Below are positions 37,331 to 49,400 of a DNA stretch of 64,000 nucleotides, one piece after another. The stretch is from contig CM036251.1 in the NCBI GenBank assembly GCA_020698575.1, positions 4,690,288 to 4,754,287 of the forward strand, in the 5' to 3' direction. The stretch's first letter is position 1. The number at the start of each line of letters is the position of its first letter. The position numbers and the translations under genes were made by a program. This DNA is from Bostrychus sinensis. Taxonomy: Eukaryota; Chordata; Actinopteri; Gobiiformes; Eleotridae. The notes beneath the pieces were generated by a model. The model did not search any database. It had not been told where the DNA came from and saw only the letters and a program-made list of their open reading frames with translations.

Positions 37331-37378
37331 CCTGGACCTGGACCTGGACCTGGACCTGGACCTGGACCTGGACCTGGA
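37331..37378. repeat. (CCTGGA)8 hexamer repeat upstream of the tph2 TATA box
   Basis: Eight perfect hexamers, AGGTCC-type on the gene strand, starting about 45 bp upstream of the TATA box. In one plus-strand frame they give a spurious Trp-Thr repeat. Confidence 0.9.
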
Positions 37379-37434
37379 CTACACACAGGACAGGAGGTAC
37401 AGAGGCAACAGTGGAGAGGAACTGGATACTTTAG

Positions 37435-38469
37435 ATTTACTAAAACATATCATTACTTAACCTTTGTGCCCCAGTGAGGACAAAAGTGTCTTTTTAAGTT
37501 TTATTTTGTTGATAACTTTGCAGTGGTCCTGACTTTTTCTCTTCTCTGTGTCTCAGGTTTATTTAATCACTAACATTGATTTTCTAAACACAAATCTAAT
37601 ATTACTTCATGTTTACTCTCTCTGACTAAATCTGAGACTCTGCTGCTGTTCAGACACAAAAGTGTCCTCGTCACAAAACATCATAGAAATGATATACATT
37701 CATACTTTATATTTTAACTTCTGAACTGATCTTAAATACCAAATACTTAATTATTTTCGTAATCTTAACCATTTTATGCCATATGTGAATATAATAGCAT
37801 CTATTTTTTTCAATATTCTCAAAGTAAAGTAAAGTTTTTTTGTTTTTTTCCTCCTTTTTTTGTGGTGGAAACAAAAAGTTACAGCCAGGTTTAATGGGAG
37901 TTGTTTTTTAGATCCTACATAGCACAGGAAAAAATGATCCCTAAAAATAAATGTTGTTGACTGAGAATATTAAAAAATATTTAATTAGAAGAGAGAGAGA
38001 GAGATGTCACATACCCTGGCATGAAAAGGGTAAAATTCTGAAAATAATGACATATTTGGTATTTATGATCTGAGCAGAAGTGGAAAGTTAAGAGTTACAG
38101 TGCAGTACAGTGTTTTGTGAAGGGGACGCAGTAAAAACTTAGTTTTTTAAAAGTGTGGTGAAGAGTTAAAGATGCACCAAATTATTCAGTCAACAGAGTC
38201 TTCTCTGAAAACTCGAGACCTGAGACCTCATCTGGGCTTCATTATAGAGCTGTGGTTCTCAGACTGTGGTACTGGTCCTGGCGGGGGTACTCAGGACCAC
38301 TCAGGAGTCTTCTGCAGTTCAAGTCCTGCTTTGGTTTAATCTGGAGCCAGTTTTTGTCCTGCTCTGGTGAAAAAATGGTGTACAGTTAAAAAGTTGTGGT
38401 AATAGTAGTCGCAGTAGTACTCATACTAGCAGTAATCCTGCCACAGCCAGGGAGTCACAGTGTTATCAT
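37435..38469. other. Gene-free stretch upstream of tph2
   Basis: No exon seen. AT-rich with a short (GA)n near 37992. It would contain proximal regulatory sequence of tph2, but no site can be named with confidence. Confidence 0.35.
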
Positions 38470-38580
38470 TTGTGTCAGTCCCAAACCTGGATAAATGGAG
38501 AGTGTTGCATTAGGAAGGGCATCCGGCATAAAAAAAAAAAAAAAAAGCCCCAAAAACCTTTGCAAATCACTGCACGCTAT
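38470..38580 (+). repeat. Family Z repeat
   Basis: 'gtgtcagtcccaaacctgg', 'ataaatggagagtgttgcat', 'aggaagggcatccggcataa'. One of the clearer copies of the family. An (AGT)-rich tract follows at about 38588-38660. Confidence 0.6.
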
Positions 38581-39178
38581 GAGGCAGACAGTAGTAGTAG
38601 CAGTAGTAGGAAAAGTAGTAATAGTAGTAGAAGCTGCTTTCGTAGTAGTAGTTTTAGTAGCAGTAAGTACTTGACTACTGTAGTAAACTTCAAATTCAGT
38701 ACTTTTTTATTTTCACTCAAGTTACATTTTTGCTGAGTACTTCATCTTCAGTAATATTATTTTGATGTAACAGTACTAGAGACCACTGCCGGTCCTGAAC
38801 ATTTGGGGGCCCTAAGCAGGACCGGTTTGGGGACCAAGCCTCTCAGTCATTTATGAAATTTGAACATATAACATTTTAATTTCTGTGAAACACTGCCTGG
38901 CCATGTTTCAGTGGGGATGATTGCTTCGAGACATTTTTTTTTATTTTGCAAACTTAGCAAGGGGGGCCCCAGGTAAACAGGAAGTAAAACTCATTTATCT
39001 TTAGACTGCATTGGCCCCCACTTTCAGATAGAGCCCTCAAAAATGTCAGTATAATATTATAACCATAATATTCATCAAACTGAGTTAACAGATTAATAAA
39101 ATCAGCAAATAACAGATAAACCTGGGGGCCCTGTAATGTTTGTGGGGCCCTATACAGTTGCTTAGTTTGTTTATATGC

Positions 39179-39990
39179 AGAGGTGGACAGTAACAACGTA
39201 AATTTACCTGAGTACTCTACTTAAGTACTGTTTTTGAGAATTTGTACTTGAGTAGTATTTTGGGGGAAACTTACAACTTTTTCTCCTTTACATTTGAAAG
39301 ATAAATATAATACTTTTTATTCCACTACGTTTCTATAAAGGCAGAGGTAACTTCTGTCTTAAAACCATAAGACTTTAGTTTCTTGTCAGTGTGGGTCTGT
39401 CTTTTACACCTTACACCTAAAGATAACCTAATGTTTGTTGGTATTTTAAGACTTGGCTTAAACCTGATTCAGTCCTGATTTACTTTTGCTACCTGTGTTT
39501 AGATCGCCCTGGTTTTATTTTGTATTTGTCTCAGTTTAGACTTGGGTTAGACCTCCTTTAGTCCAAGTTTACACCTGTTTTAAACTTTTAGTCCTCATTT
39601 GTTTCATTAATGGATTCACACTAAATAAAGTTTCCTCTATTTTAGCGATTCTGTACAAAAATATCTTTAGTTCCTCTCAGGTGGGGATTAGACTAAAATG
39701 AGTTTGATATCTACCTTTAAAGTATGAAAATGTATATTATTCATATTTTTGGAGCAAATCTTTGACTCAAATGTTAGAAATTTCACCTTGTGTTTTGACT
39801 GCACGAATTTTAAACACATAAAATACTTTGAATACTTAAATGTTTTTAAAATCTCATACTCCGGTACTTTAACTCAAGTAATATTTTGACTGAGTGACTT
39901 TTACTTGTATTGGAGTAATAATTAACTAGGAGTATCTGCTGTACTTTTACTCAATTAATGAAGTTAAGAGTACTTTGGGAACCATTACTA
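39179..39990. mobile_element. Probable hAT-type element
   Basis: Left end 'agaggtggacagtaacaacg' then 'cctgagtactctacttaag'. The right side carries 'gtacttttactcaattaatg' and related inverted motifs ('actcaagtaatattttgac'). The boundaries are approximate. Confidence 0.5.
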
Positions 39991-40002
39991 TAGGCTGTGG
40001 CG

Positions 40003-40240
40003 GACAAAGTGGGGTCCGGGGCCCCATGGGGGTCCGTGAAGGTACTGCAGGGGGCCCCCAGAGGCTGTCTAAGTTAAGTACATAAAAATAAATTGAGTTT
40101 GAAATGAATTACTTGCTTTATTAGTTATATACTTGAGAAAAACATGACTTTTGAATAGAAGTAAGTTTTATAGGTGGGGGTCCATGTGGGATTTTTAGAA
40201 GTTTAAGGGGGCCACGACTTTGGGAATGGCTGGCCTATAG
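40003..40240. repeat. Dispersed repeat ('ggggggcccc' family)
   Basis: 'aaagtggggtccggggcccc' and 'gaaggtactgcagggggccc' reappear inverted at 41570-41655 ('gggccccttgcagtaccttc', 'gggggccctgtaccccactt'). Confidence 0.5.
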
Positions 40241-40499
40241 GACGCCTTGTTAAAGACAGAGCTAGTGGCCAAAAGTGGAATTGTATCTTTTGACTGGGAG
40301 AGAAAGTAAACGTCTAAAGTCGCATTAACCACTGACGTTTGTACCTTTTATAGATGTTTTTTTATGAATGGGGCTCATATATTTGACAACATTTCTCCTT
40401 TATTTTCCAAATGCACCTGATTCTCCTGATGTTTTTTTCTCATGTATTTGACTGACAGCTCGCTCCTCGCTCCAATAACCCTCAGATCTAACACTGATA

Positions 40500-40745
40500 T
40501 GACTCCAGACCTGGGCCCCCGCCGCCTGCTATCAGCGCAGACCCGGCTCCAATTTCCTGTCCCGCCGGAAATGAAAGCAGGTCCCCGCGCGCTTCGGGAC
40601 AGAGGACGGTGCTGCTGCTTTGTTGTAAGCGCGAGGCGGCTTTATCAGCAGATCCAGGTGATAGGACGCGCCTCTTCTTACGCACGGAGCAGGAGTCTTC
40701 AAACGGGCCGGGAGACGGACGGGGGCAGCGCTGACGTCCATCACC
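40500..40745. promoter_or_regulatory. CpG-rich block 3.4 kb upstream of tph2
   Basis: Dense CG dinucleotides ('gaaagcaggtccccgcgcgc', 'gtaagcgcgaggcggcttta', 'aacgggccgggagacggacg') within otherwise AT-rich, CpG-poor sequence. No convincing exon was found. Could be a CpG island, an enhancer or an upstream promoter; function is not shown. Confidence 0.4.
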
Positions 40746-41051
40746 AGTTTACAGAAAGGAGTGACATTTGGGAAGAGCGGAAGTGGACGGAGCGGGAGCA
40801 GTGTGACATTTCAGGAGGAATCTGTGACTGAAACATGGATTAAAAACAAATTGCTGTTAAGAAATGAATCCTTACAGCGGTTTATGGAAATATTTGGCTT
40901 CACGGAGCAAAGCTTGGTGGAGTGGTTAGTGTCCCGGCTGGGTTTCCAACCTAAAACAGCCATTCCTAAAGTCAAGGCTGTTGTGGCCCCCTTACATTTC
41001 CGAAAATCCTACCTGGGTCCTTAACTTAACTTCCCTCTATTCAAAAGACTA

Positions 41052-41319
41052 CAGTTGAAAGAAAAAGTATGGGCACCCCTTGGAAATACTTGGATTTCTG
41101 AATGGTTTGGTCATAAAATGTGATCTGATCTTCATCTAAGTCACAACAATAAACAAACACAGTCTGCTTAAACTAATGCTGCAAAAAAAAAAAAAAAATG
41201 TTATTATTATTATTGTAAATATTGTTGTGACTTAGATGAAGATCAGATCACATTTTATGACCAAATCATGCAAAAATCCTAGTATTTCCGAGGGGTGCCA
41301 ATACTTTTTCTTTCCACTG
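41052..41319. mobile_element. Palindromic Tc1-type MITE
   Basis: Flanked by TA (41050-41051 and 41320-41321). Ends CAGTTGAAAGAAAAAGTATG and CATACTTTTTCTTTCCACTG-like. The inverted repeat continues inward, including 'gtgatctgatcttcatctaa' near 41120 and its complement near 41230-41252, so almost the whole element can fold into one hairpin around an A-run and (TTA)n centre. Confidence 0.85.
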
Positions 41320-42457
41320 TATGTCATGTTTTTCTCCTTATATTTGCATAAGAAAACATTACAAAAACACTGACCATTGGCTAAAATTAGTTTTAAATTA
41401 ATATTTCAGTATATAACTGTATTTAACTTCAAATGAGATGTTTCCTATGTACCTAATGTTTTAGGTACGTAATATTCTCATTGGCTAATTGTCTTTTTAT
41501 ATTTTCGTGTTTTCTTTGTTGTTATGAACCAAAACCATGTGTTAAATAAAGAATAAATTGAAAAAAATATATGCAGCCTCTGGGGGGCCCCTTGCAGTAC
41601 CTTCGCAGACTCCAAGGGGGCCCTGTACCCCACTTTGAGAACCAGTGACCTACAACATGCACAACAGGCTAGCGCCGCTGTTGTAATAATGTTCAAAGCT
41701 AAAAATGTAAAAAAGTGAGCGAGAGAAAAAAGACTCAGGGATACAAAGAGTGTTAAACTGAGGAATTGTTTGTGTTTTTGTTTTGTATATTTATTTTATT
41801 GTTACTACTTTTGTGTTATTGTATTTACAGGAAGCTGCTAATTTGTAAATCTTGAACTGAAAGGGGGTTACACTTCAACCCACTCCTTTTCAAACATTTA
41901 TTATGTATACTGGATGTACATTTTTCTGTCCATTTCTTTTGAAATTGTTTGAAATAAACTACACTGAAAACTGAAATCCTGCAGCTGGGAGCTCCAGACC
42001 AAGATCCTGGCTCAGACCTGGAGAAAGGTTCCCGGGCGCTGCTCAAATGAAAGGGTTGTGTTCAAAATAATAGCAGTGAAACATGAATTATTTACTATTT
42101 AAAGATACAAAGTGTTTCTTGTTTGTGCAGGGATGACCGGTCCTGACAGATCTTTGATTCACCCTAACACTGATTTAATACTTATATATTATTTACTTAT
42201 ATAATTTTTACTTTTTGTGCCATTACAAAAAAAAAAAAAAAAAAAAAAGGTCTGAAACTCAGGTTCTTCCTCTTAATGCGCTAAGAGGCTAAGAGGCGGG
42301 GCTACAGTCACTGTTATCTAATAGAATTATACTTATTTCCAACAATGCAATGAGAAAATGGTGATTCTTTTTGTTTGTGTATTGTTTAGCCTCTGAGTTA
42401 CAGAGGAATTAACATGATTTAACATTTCTGTACTGGAAAATAAGTGGTTTTAATGTA

Positions 42458-43141
42458 CCGTATTTTCCGGACTATAAGTCGCACTTTTTTCCATCGTCTG
42501 GCTAGGGGTGCGACGTATACTCAGGTGTGACTTATATATTAAAATATTTCAGGTGTTGGTTAGAGGGCGCTCTAGGCTTGTGTACCAGCATCTGCTGCAC
42601 CTGTACCACTGACAATTTAAAATGTAAACATTACCACTAACAACTTAGGCTATAAAGACAACTGAGAAAGAGCGGAATAATTGGAAATGGAACTGATGCC
42701 GAGTCTGACGACAGCCACGCAGAGGAGGAAGCGGCGCTTCGTCTACCTCCGGAGTTGGCGGAGTTGTTCAGAAGCGACACCGAGGATGAAGAATTTAAAG
42801 GATTTAGCGATTAGGAGTGAGATGGTGAGTTTGGTGAACTTGTTATATTATGTTCTTTATGCTATAGTTATGTGAATAACTGTTAATATATTACGTTAAC
42901 ATACGAGACACCTATTCAGTTCATTGTTTATGCTTCATGTAGCTGAATAACCATCAATGTGTTACGTTAGCATAGCACACACCTATTCAGCCTGTTGTTC
43001 TCTATTCTATTATTACTATAACTTGCTTTTCAACATGAAATGTCTGTTCTTGTTGTTGGATTTTGTAAAATAAATTTCCCCCAAAAAATGCGACTTATAT
43101 ACGTTACAGGTACAGAGCAACTTATAGTCCGGAAAATACGG
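42458..43141 (+). mobile_element. pogo/Tc1-superfamily non-autonomous element 2
   Basis: Ends CCGTATTTTCCGGACTATAA and TTATAGTCCGGAAAATACGG, flanked by TA at 42456-42457 and 42142 plus 1000 (43142-43143). A 40-codon open segment at 42692-42814 contains TDAESDDSHAEEEAALRL then ELFRSDTEDEEFKGFSD and a stop, resembling an acidic transposase tail. Same family as 19269-19804 but longer. Confidence 0.85.
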
Positions 43142-43143
43142 TA

Positions 43144-43990
43144 AGTCAAAAAGGGCTTTAAGAGGAAAAATGTGTTTTGTTTTTTTTGTTTTTGTAGATA
43201 GTAGATTTAGTTGTTTCTTTTTTTCAGTTGTGTTGATTTCATTTATTACTGAACACCTTTGTCAAATATCATCATCATCCCAGCATAAGAAATGACAAAA
43301 TGAGAGCAAACAAAACAAAACAAAACAAACATTTGAAAGGCCCTGAAATGAAGCCAGGGAGACGAGGGTTCACCATTCATTTTCTCTGGGAACATTTTTG
43401 GAGAGGTTTGTAATTAGTAACACTGCTGTTTACCAAATGATGTTACAGAGGAATGTATTGACAAAATCATAAACTTTATTGACCCAGATGTTTAAATACC
43501 ACAGCACGTCGTCCATCACCATCGCAGCGACACAAATGATCTCTTCAAAATAAAAGCATGAATGTACAGAGAATATATGGCAAAAACTGTTGGATTTTTC
43601 ACTTTTAAAAATAGTTTTCCATGGGACTGACTCAGTTCAATTCAAACAAATGGAGACACAAACAGCAGACCTTTTATAGCCACAAACTGCAAGATTTGTG
43701 TTGTTTTGGCTCAAAAGCAAAAAAGTCACAAAACAGATAAGATTTGTTGAAATAAAGTAACACCAGTTGGTTCAAATTAGAAGCATTACAGGAATATAAC
43801 AATAAAAGAGTTTCCTACAAACCAAGAAGACGTCCTTTCAAAATAAAGTTACAATCTGGGATTTTTGAAGTTGGGCTTATAATGGAGCTTGGAAACAGTT
43901 TTTAGTAGATTTTTTACCATTGTGAGATATAAGGGTTTAAGAGCATTTACCCCTGAACTAGAAGATCTTTGAGTTTGAGTCCAGGTCTTA
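43144..43990. other. Gene-free stretch
   Basis: No exon, repeat family or known motif could be identified. AT-rich. Confidence 0.35.
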
Positions 43991-43999
43991 ACATTTCTT

Positions 44000-46020
44000 T
44001 ACCATTGGAGATAGTCCTGGTTTAGTCTTAGCTCAGTCCAGTTTTAGTCCTTTAGTCTTGATTTAGTCCTAGTTTTAGAAAATTTGTCCTAATTTAGTCC
44101 CGGTTTAGTCCCAGCTTAGACCTGGTTTAGACCTGGTTTAGACCTGGCTGTGTCTTAGTTCAGTCCAGTCCTTGTTTAATTTGGTCTAGTCCTGGCTTAG
44201 TCCTGCTTTAGACCTGGTAAAGTCCTTGTTTAGTACTAATCTTGTCCTGGTTTAGTTCTTTATTATTCTCAGTTTAGACCTGGTTTAGTCCAGGTTATAA
44301 CCAGGTTTAGACCAAGACTTAGTCCGGTTTAGTCCTTGTTTAGTCCCTTTTTTGGCCACAACATGCACCAGTTCTAAAGCTTATGCACATTAAACACATA
44401 AACCAGGACTAAACCAAGACTAAACTTCTACAAACTCCTGAACTAGACCCTCTTTGCATCTGAGTCCAGGTCTGGGAACTATATCTTTACCATTGCGAGA
44501 CAGGACCAGTGCCTTGGCAGAGGTCTACGCTCTCCCAGTTCTTGTGGTTTAAATCTTTAGTGTTTTTCTGTTCACTGATACACATTTCTTTGTTCATAGC
44601 CCTTCTTAAAACCTTTAACAAAAGACTTTTACACAGCACTGCATATGTAATGTATTTCTAAAACTTGAAATGTTCAGAATAAGCACCGAAATTAAACTTT
44701 ACTTCAAAAATCCCCCGTCTGTCACTTTAAATTTAAATCATATCTTATCCCACAACCCTTAGTTTATCTGATTAATACTGTATGGACGTTACAAAAAGCT
44801 TGTTCTGTGACTCAGCAGCAAAAACTAAATCTGAAATATTCTTTAAAACCAAGACAAACAAAGCCGTCACCAAAATGATACAAAATAATTCGATCATTTT
44901 GAAAGTAGGCGGGGCTGGTGTTGGGGGTGGACCAGCATTTTGTGTTTTTTTGGGAAATTCCCACAGAGATTATTTTGTAAAGGTTGGGCAAAAGAAAGAA
45001 GGTGGAAATGGTAAAAGGTGAGATTGCGTTAGTGTTAAAAGCACAGACAGCAGAAGAATATTGGGTCAGTTTTTGGACTTTTTGGGAAGAATGGCTTTAA
45101 AGAGCAGTGGTTCTCAAACTGTGGTAAAGGTATCACTGGTGGTACGCAGGAGTCTTTTGGAGTTGGGGCTTAATGTTGAAGTCACTGCTTAGTCCACGTT
45201 TAGGCACAGTTTAGGCCTGGTTTAGTGTAGATTTAGTAGAAAACTAGTCCTGGTCTGGTTCTTGGTTTAGTCCTTGATTAATCCTGGTTAAGACCTGGTT
45301 TAGTCCTAGTTCAATCCAGTTTTAGTCTTTCTTTAGTCTTGGTTTACTCCTAGTTTTAGAAAATGTGTCCTGATTTAGTCCTGGTTGAGTCCTGGTTATG
45401 ACCTGGTTTAGTCCTAGTTTAGATGTGGTTTAGACCTGGTTTTATCCCAATTCAGTTCCTGTTTTAGTCCTTGTTTAGTCCTGGTTCTGGTTAAAACCTA
45501 GTTTAGGCCTGGTTTAGTCTCAAATTTAGTCCTTGTTTAGTCTTGGTTTAGTCCAAGAATTAATCCCTGTTTAGTCCTGGTTATGACCTGGTTTAATCCT
45601 GGTTTACTCCTAGTTTAGACCTGGTTTAGTCTCATTTCAGTCCAGTTTTAGTCCATGCTTAGACTTGTGTTAGGTCCGGCATTGTCCTGGTTTAGTCCAA
45701 GAATGAATCCTGGTTTAGACCTGGTTTTATCCTAGTTCAGTTCCGTTTTAGTCCTCGTTTAGTCCTGGTTCAGTCCAAGAATTAGTCCTGGTTAAAACCT
45801 AGTTTAGACCTGGTTTAGTCTCATTTCAATCCAGTTTTAGTCCATGCTTAGACTTGTATTAGTTCTAGCATTGTCCTGGTTTAGTCCAAGAATGAATCCT
45901 GGTTTAGAACTGGTTTAGTCCTTGTTTAGTCCCTTGTATGCCACAACATTAGGTACACCTGTTCTAAAGCTTATTCCCATTAGGGGTCAAGGACTAAACC
46001 AGGACTAAAACCAGGTCTAA
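44000..46020. repeat. GGACTAAACCA minisatellite, locus 5, inverted and split
   Basis: Inverted units (TGGTTTAGTCC and variants) occupy about 44020-44350 and 45180-45935, with short plus-oriented pieces near 44400-44425 and 45985-46020. The two main blocks share flanking text ('gccacaacatgcaccagttc' and 'gccacaacattaggtacacc'), so the locus itself looks duplicated. The unit is much more degenerate than at 35824-36795. It lies just 3' of tbc1d15. Confidence 0.75.
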
Positions 46021-46457
46021 ACCAGGAATTGCCATAATTAAAACAGAAATAAGACAGAAATAAAACTCCTGGCTATAAACTAAATCAGACCCTGAACTGT
46101 TCCACCAATGGGACCTGTACCACAGCTTGAGAACCACTGGATTACATTAGTGGATTTAGAGCAGGTGTACCTAATAATGTGGCCAGTCTTATATTATTGT
46201 TTCGATATTTTATGTGCCATTATCTTCCTGTATTCCACTGTCCCTCTACTGTCTCTGCTCACAACCCCAATGCCCAGCTTAAAACCTTAAAACATGAACA
46301 GGAAGAGGAAGGAATGACTACTCAAGGAAGAAAAAAAAGGGTACAAGAAATTACAAAAATAAGATTCTGCATCAAATCCTTTGTACAAGCGCCGCCCTCT
46401 CTCCACTCTCTCTCTCTCTCTCGTCTCTTGTCCCGCACACAGTCTCGGGGTTTTGTG

Positions 46458-49400
46458 TTACGATATAAAGGCCGGCGTTTCTGTGAAATGTCCGTGTCCG
46501 TTGGAGCAGGCGTCCGGTCGATGCGTGGATCTCTCCGTGCTGGGGCGAGGCGAGTCTGAGGGACCGGAGTTAAAGCCGAGGATCGAGGCCACAGAATGGG
46601 GAAGGTCCTGGAGGGAAAAGGAGAAAATAAGAATGAGACGGTTATGAAGCAGTAACGTTGCAGGTCTTTCTTTCAGCTTTTTCCTTCTGGAGTCGCCGCA
46701 GAGAATCATCTGCCTCCTCGCATGCAGTTTTTTTGCATATTTATTTGGCAGATGTTTTACTACACCGGATGCCCTTCCTGGCGCAACCCTCTCCATTTAT
46801 CCAGGCTTGGGGCTGACAAAAGATTGTAGTAATACTGCAGTGTTTCCCATTAATTCAGAAGACTCCTATATTATGCTTTATTCAGGGTTTTTGAAATAGT
46901 TTTGGATGTTTTATAACTTAGGTAAACGTTAGGTGTCTGTCGCCCCCTGCTGGCAACGGTGGGGACCGGACAGAGCATAAAATGACTATTTAGCACGGCT
47001 ATTAGCGACATGAGGCTAACGGATAGATAAATGAGCTGACTGCTTCGTAGTGACGGAGGTTTAAGGCTGAAATGATGAGAACGAGTCCGGTGACAGGTGT
47101 CTGGGCTTTAGAAACGCGCAGGAGCACTTCCTGGTTTCATGTGTCTATGTAGAGCTGTGAGACCGAGCGTTTTCAGCTCTGGAGAAGGGCAGCGCCTCAG
47201 CATACAGGATTAAACAAATGTGTGAATGAAACAAAATACTACTCCAGGTCTGTTTTTGAGGAGGATACAACATTATAACATGGTTAAAAGCTTTATCAGA
47301 ATAAACGTAACCAGTTAATTGATTATTATTGTTGAAGTAGCACCTTATAATAAACAGCATTGGACTAATAAGCTTATGTATGCAAAATTATAAACATTTC
47401 TGCCAATACAGTATTCTAAACAATTGATTCATTGAAATATTTGTAATTGCATATTTATGAATGCTTTATTACTGCCTACAAATTGTGAGCTATTCTAAAA
47501 AGTTACCAGTGCATGATTTCCACAAACAAAGGCACAGTATTTTTTGGGTTTATCAAACGTTTCTGTGTATTTTTATATGGCATATCAACTTTATTCTGTA
47601 TACAATATCACAGCAAAAGTACTTGGTAGATTTGTTACAAACAACTGGCGATATTATTTTATAGTACAGAATCTGCCTAAACACAGGCTTCTATGCAATC
47701 CATTATTTCAGGCAGAGTAAAGGATTTAATTAGGCCGTTGTAGTGGATGTAACCATAAAATTTTATCCATAGCTTTTTTCTTTAACCTGTATCCGAGCGT
47801 GTGCCGCACTGACCTTGCAGCTCTTTATCTGCAGACTGATGCCTTCTGCCTTCTGTAGAATCTCCTCGATGTTCAGCTTCATGGACAGTTCATTGATGTG
47901 CTGCAGAGACAGAGACAGTCTGAGATAACCCGGCCCTGGTCTGGTCTGGTCTGGTCTGGTCTGGTCTGACTGTGCTGTGCTGTGTGGTACCTTCAGGATC
48001 TCGTTGAAGCCGTAGTTCTCCTCCATGATCTTCTGTTTCTCTGAGTCGAGGATGGCACAGCACACGAGGAGGTGGAAGTTCTGACACGGCAGCTCTGTCC
48101 ACATCACCTGAAAAACATCAAACACGGGGTTTATTAAGTACAATGTTAATTTTGTGACCTATAAGTATTAATTACTTCTGATCAATGGCTGTGTTTATAT
48201 AGAGCTTTTCTATCTTCATGCTCACCCAAAGCGCTTAACTATTCCTCCATTCACACTCTCACATTCATACACTAGTGCAACAGACACTGGGGGCAAGTTG
48301 GGTAAAGTGTCTTGCCCAAGGACACAATGGCAGTATGAACTGGGAGGAGCAGGGATTGAACCAACAACCTCCCGAGCAGTAGAGCAGGTTTTGCAGCAGG
48401 CCAAACATATTAGCCAGTAGGGGTGCAACAAAACATCATCACGTCTCGATGCATCAATATAATTACCCACAATCACGTTGTATCGATGCAAAATGTAAAC
48501 ATCGATCAATCACACTTTTATTTTAAAACCGGTGACCCTGAGATCTGGACTGTTTCAGGATAAAATACTCACAAACTAAACCTCAATCCTGACACAACAC
48601 GGGGCCGCTCCGGTGAGGCTAGCAGCTTGTGCGTCAGGCTGATGACATTACAGATGACCAATAACAGCTTTTGTGGGGTTACCTCATTACAGCTGGGACT
48701 AAAACTCTACAATGTACAACTTTATAAACATGAATATACTTAACAGCAATTTCTTTAGATGCTCACTGTGCTCTAATTGAATCTAAACCATTTAAAACGT
48801 CATAAACACTGATAAAAATAATGTGATTTTTATTTGAATGTTCAATTTTATTGTAATAAAATAACTATACCAATAGCTTTTTTTATTTGGTTAAATAAGC
48901 AGATAACATTTAAATATCAAACGTGGGCCCTTATATTGCAAATTGTGATCATATTGTTGCGATTTAGTATTGTATTGTGATGAAAGTGGTGATTTACAGC
49001 ACTATTAGCCAGATATCTTATTTATCTCAAAATAGCTTGTCAAACAGCAACAGATGTAGTCCAAATATTCAGTAATTACTTTTAAATGTTTATATTTCTT
49101 TGTTGGTTGAACAAAAGAAAAATCACAGAGGTTTTGTGCAGACAGACCTCCCAAAGCCGCAGGACGTCCAGAAAACTGAGTTCTCTCTTGAATCTAATCA
49201 GCAGCCACCGGAAACAGAAGTACAGGTATCCGGAGTCCTGGGACTCTGTGGGACACAAAATTAATTTAAGCTCCTTAAAATCTTTACTACCCCCTTGTAG
49301 TTATATAATTGTATATTTTGCTTTCATACCGAGGTAGTTCCAAAAGGCCAAGTCCAGCAGCCGCAGCAGTGAACTGAGCTGGACCAGCTGCGTCTTCATC

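Noticed and set aside
37165..37477. Plus-strand frames with Trp-Thr or Gly-Pro runs
   Set aside because: Products of the CCTGGA hexamer in the tph2 promoter, antisense to the gene.
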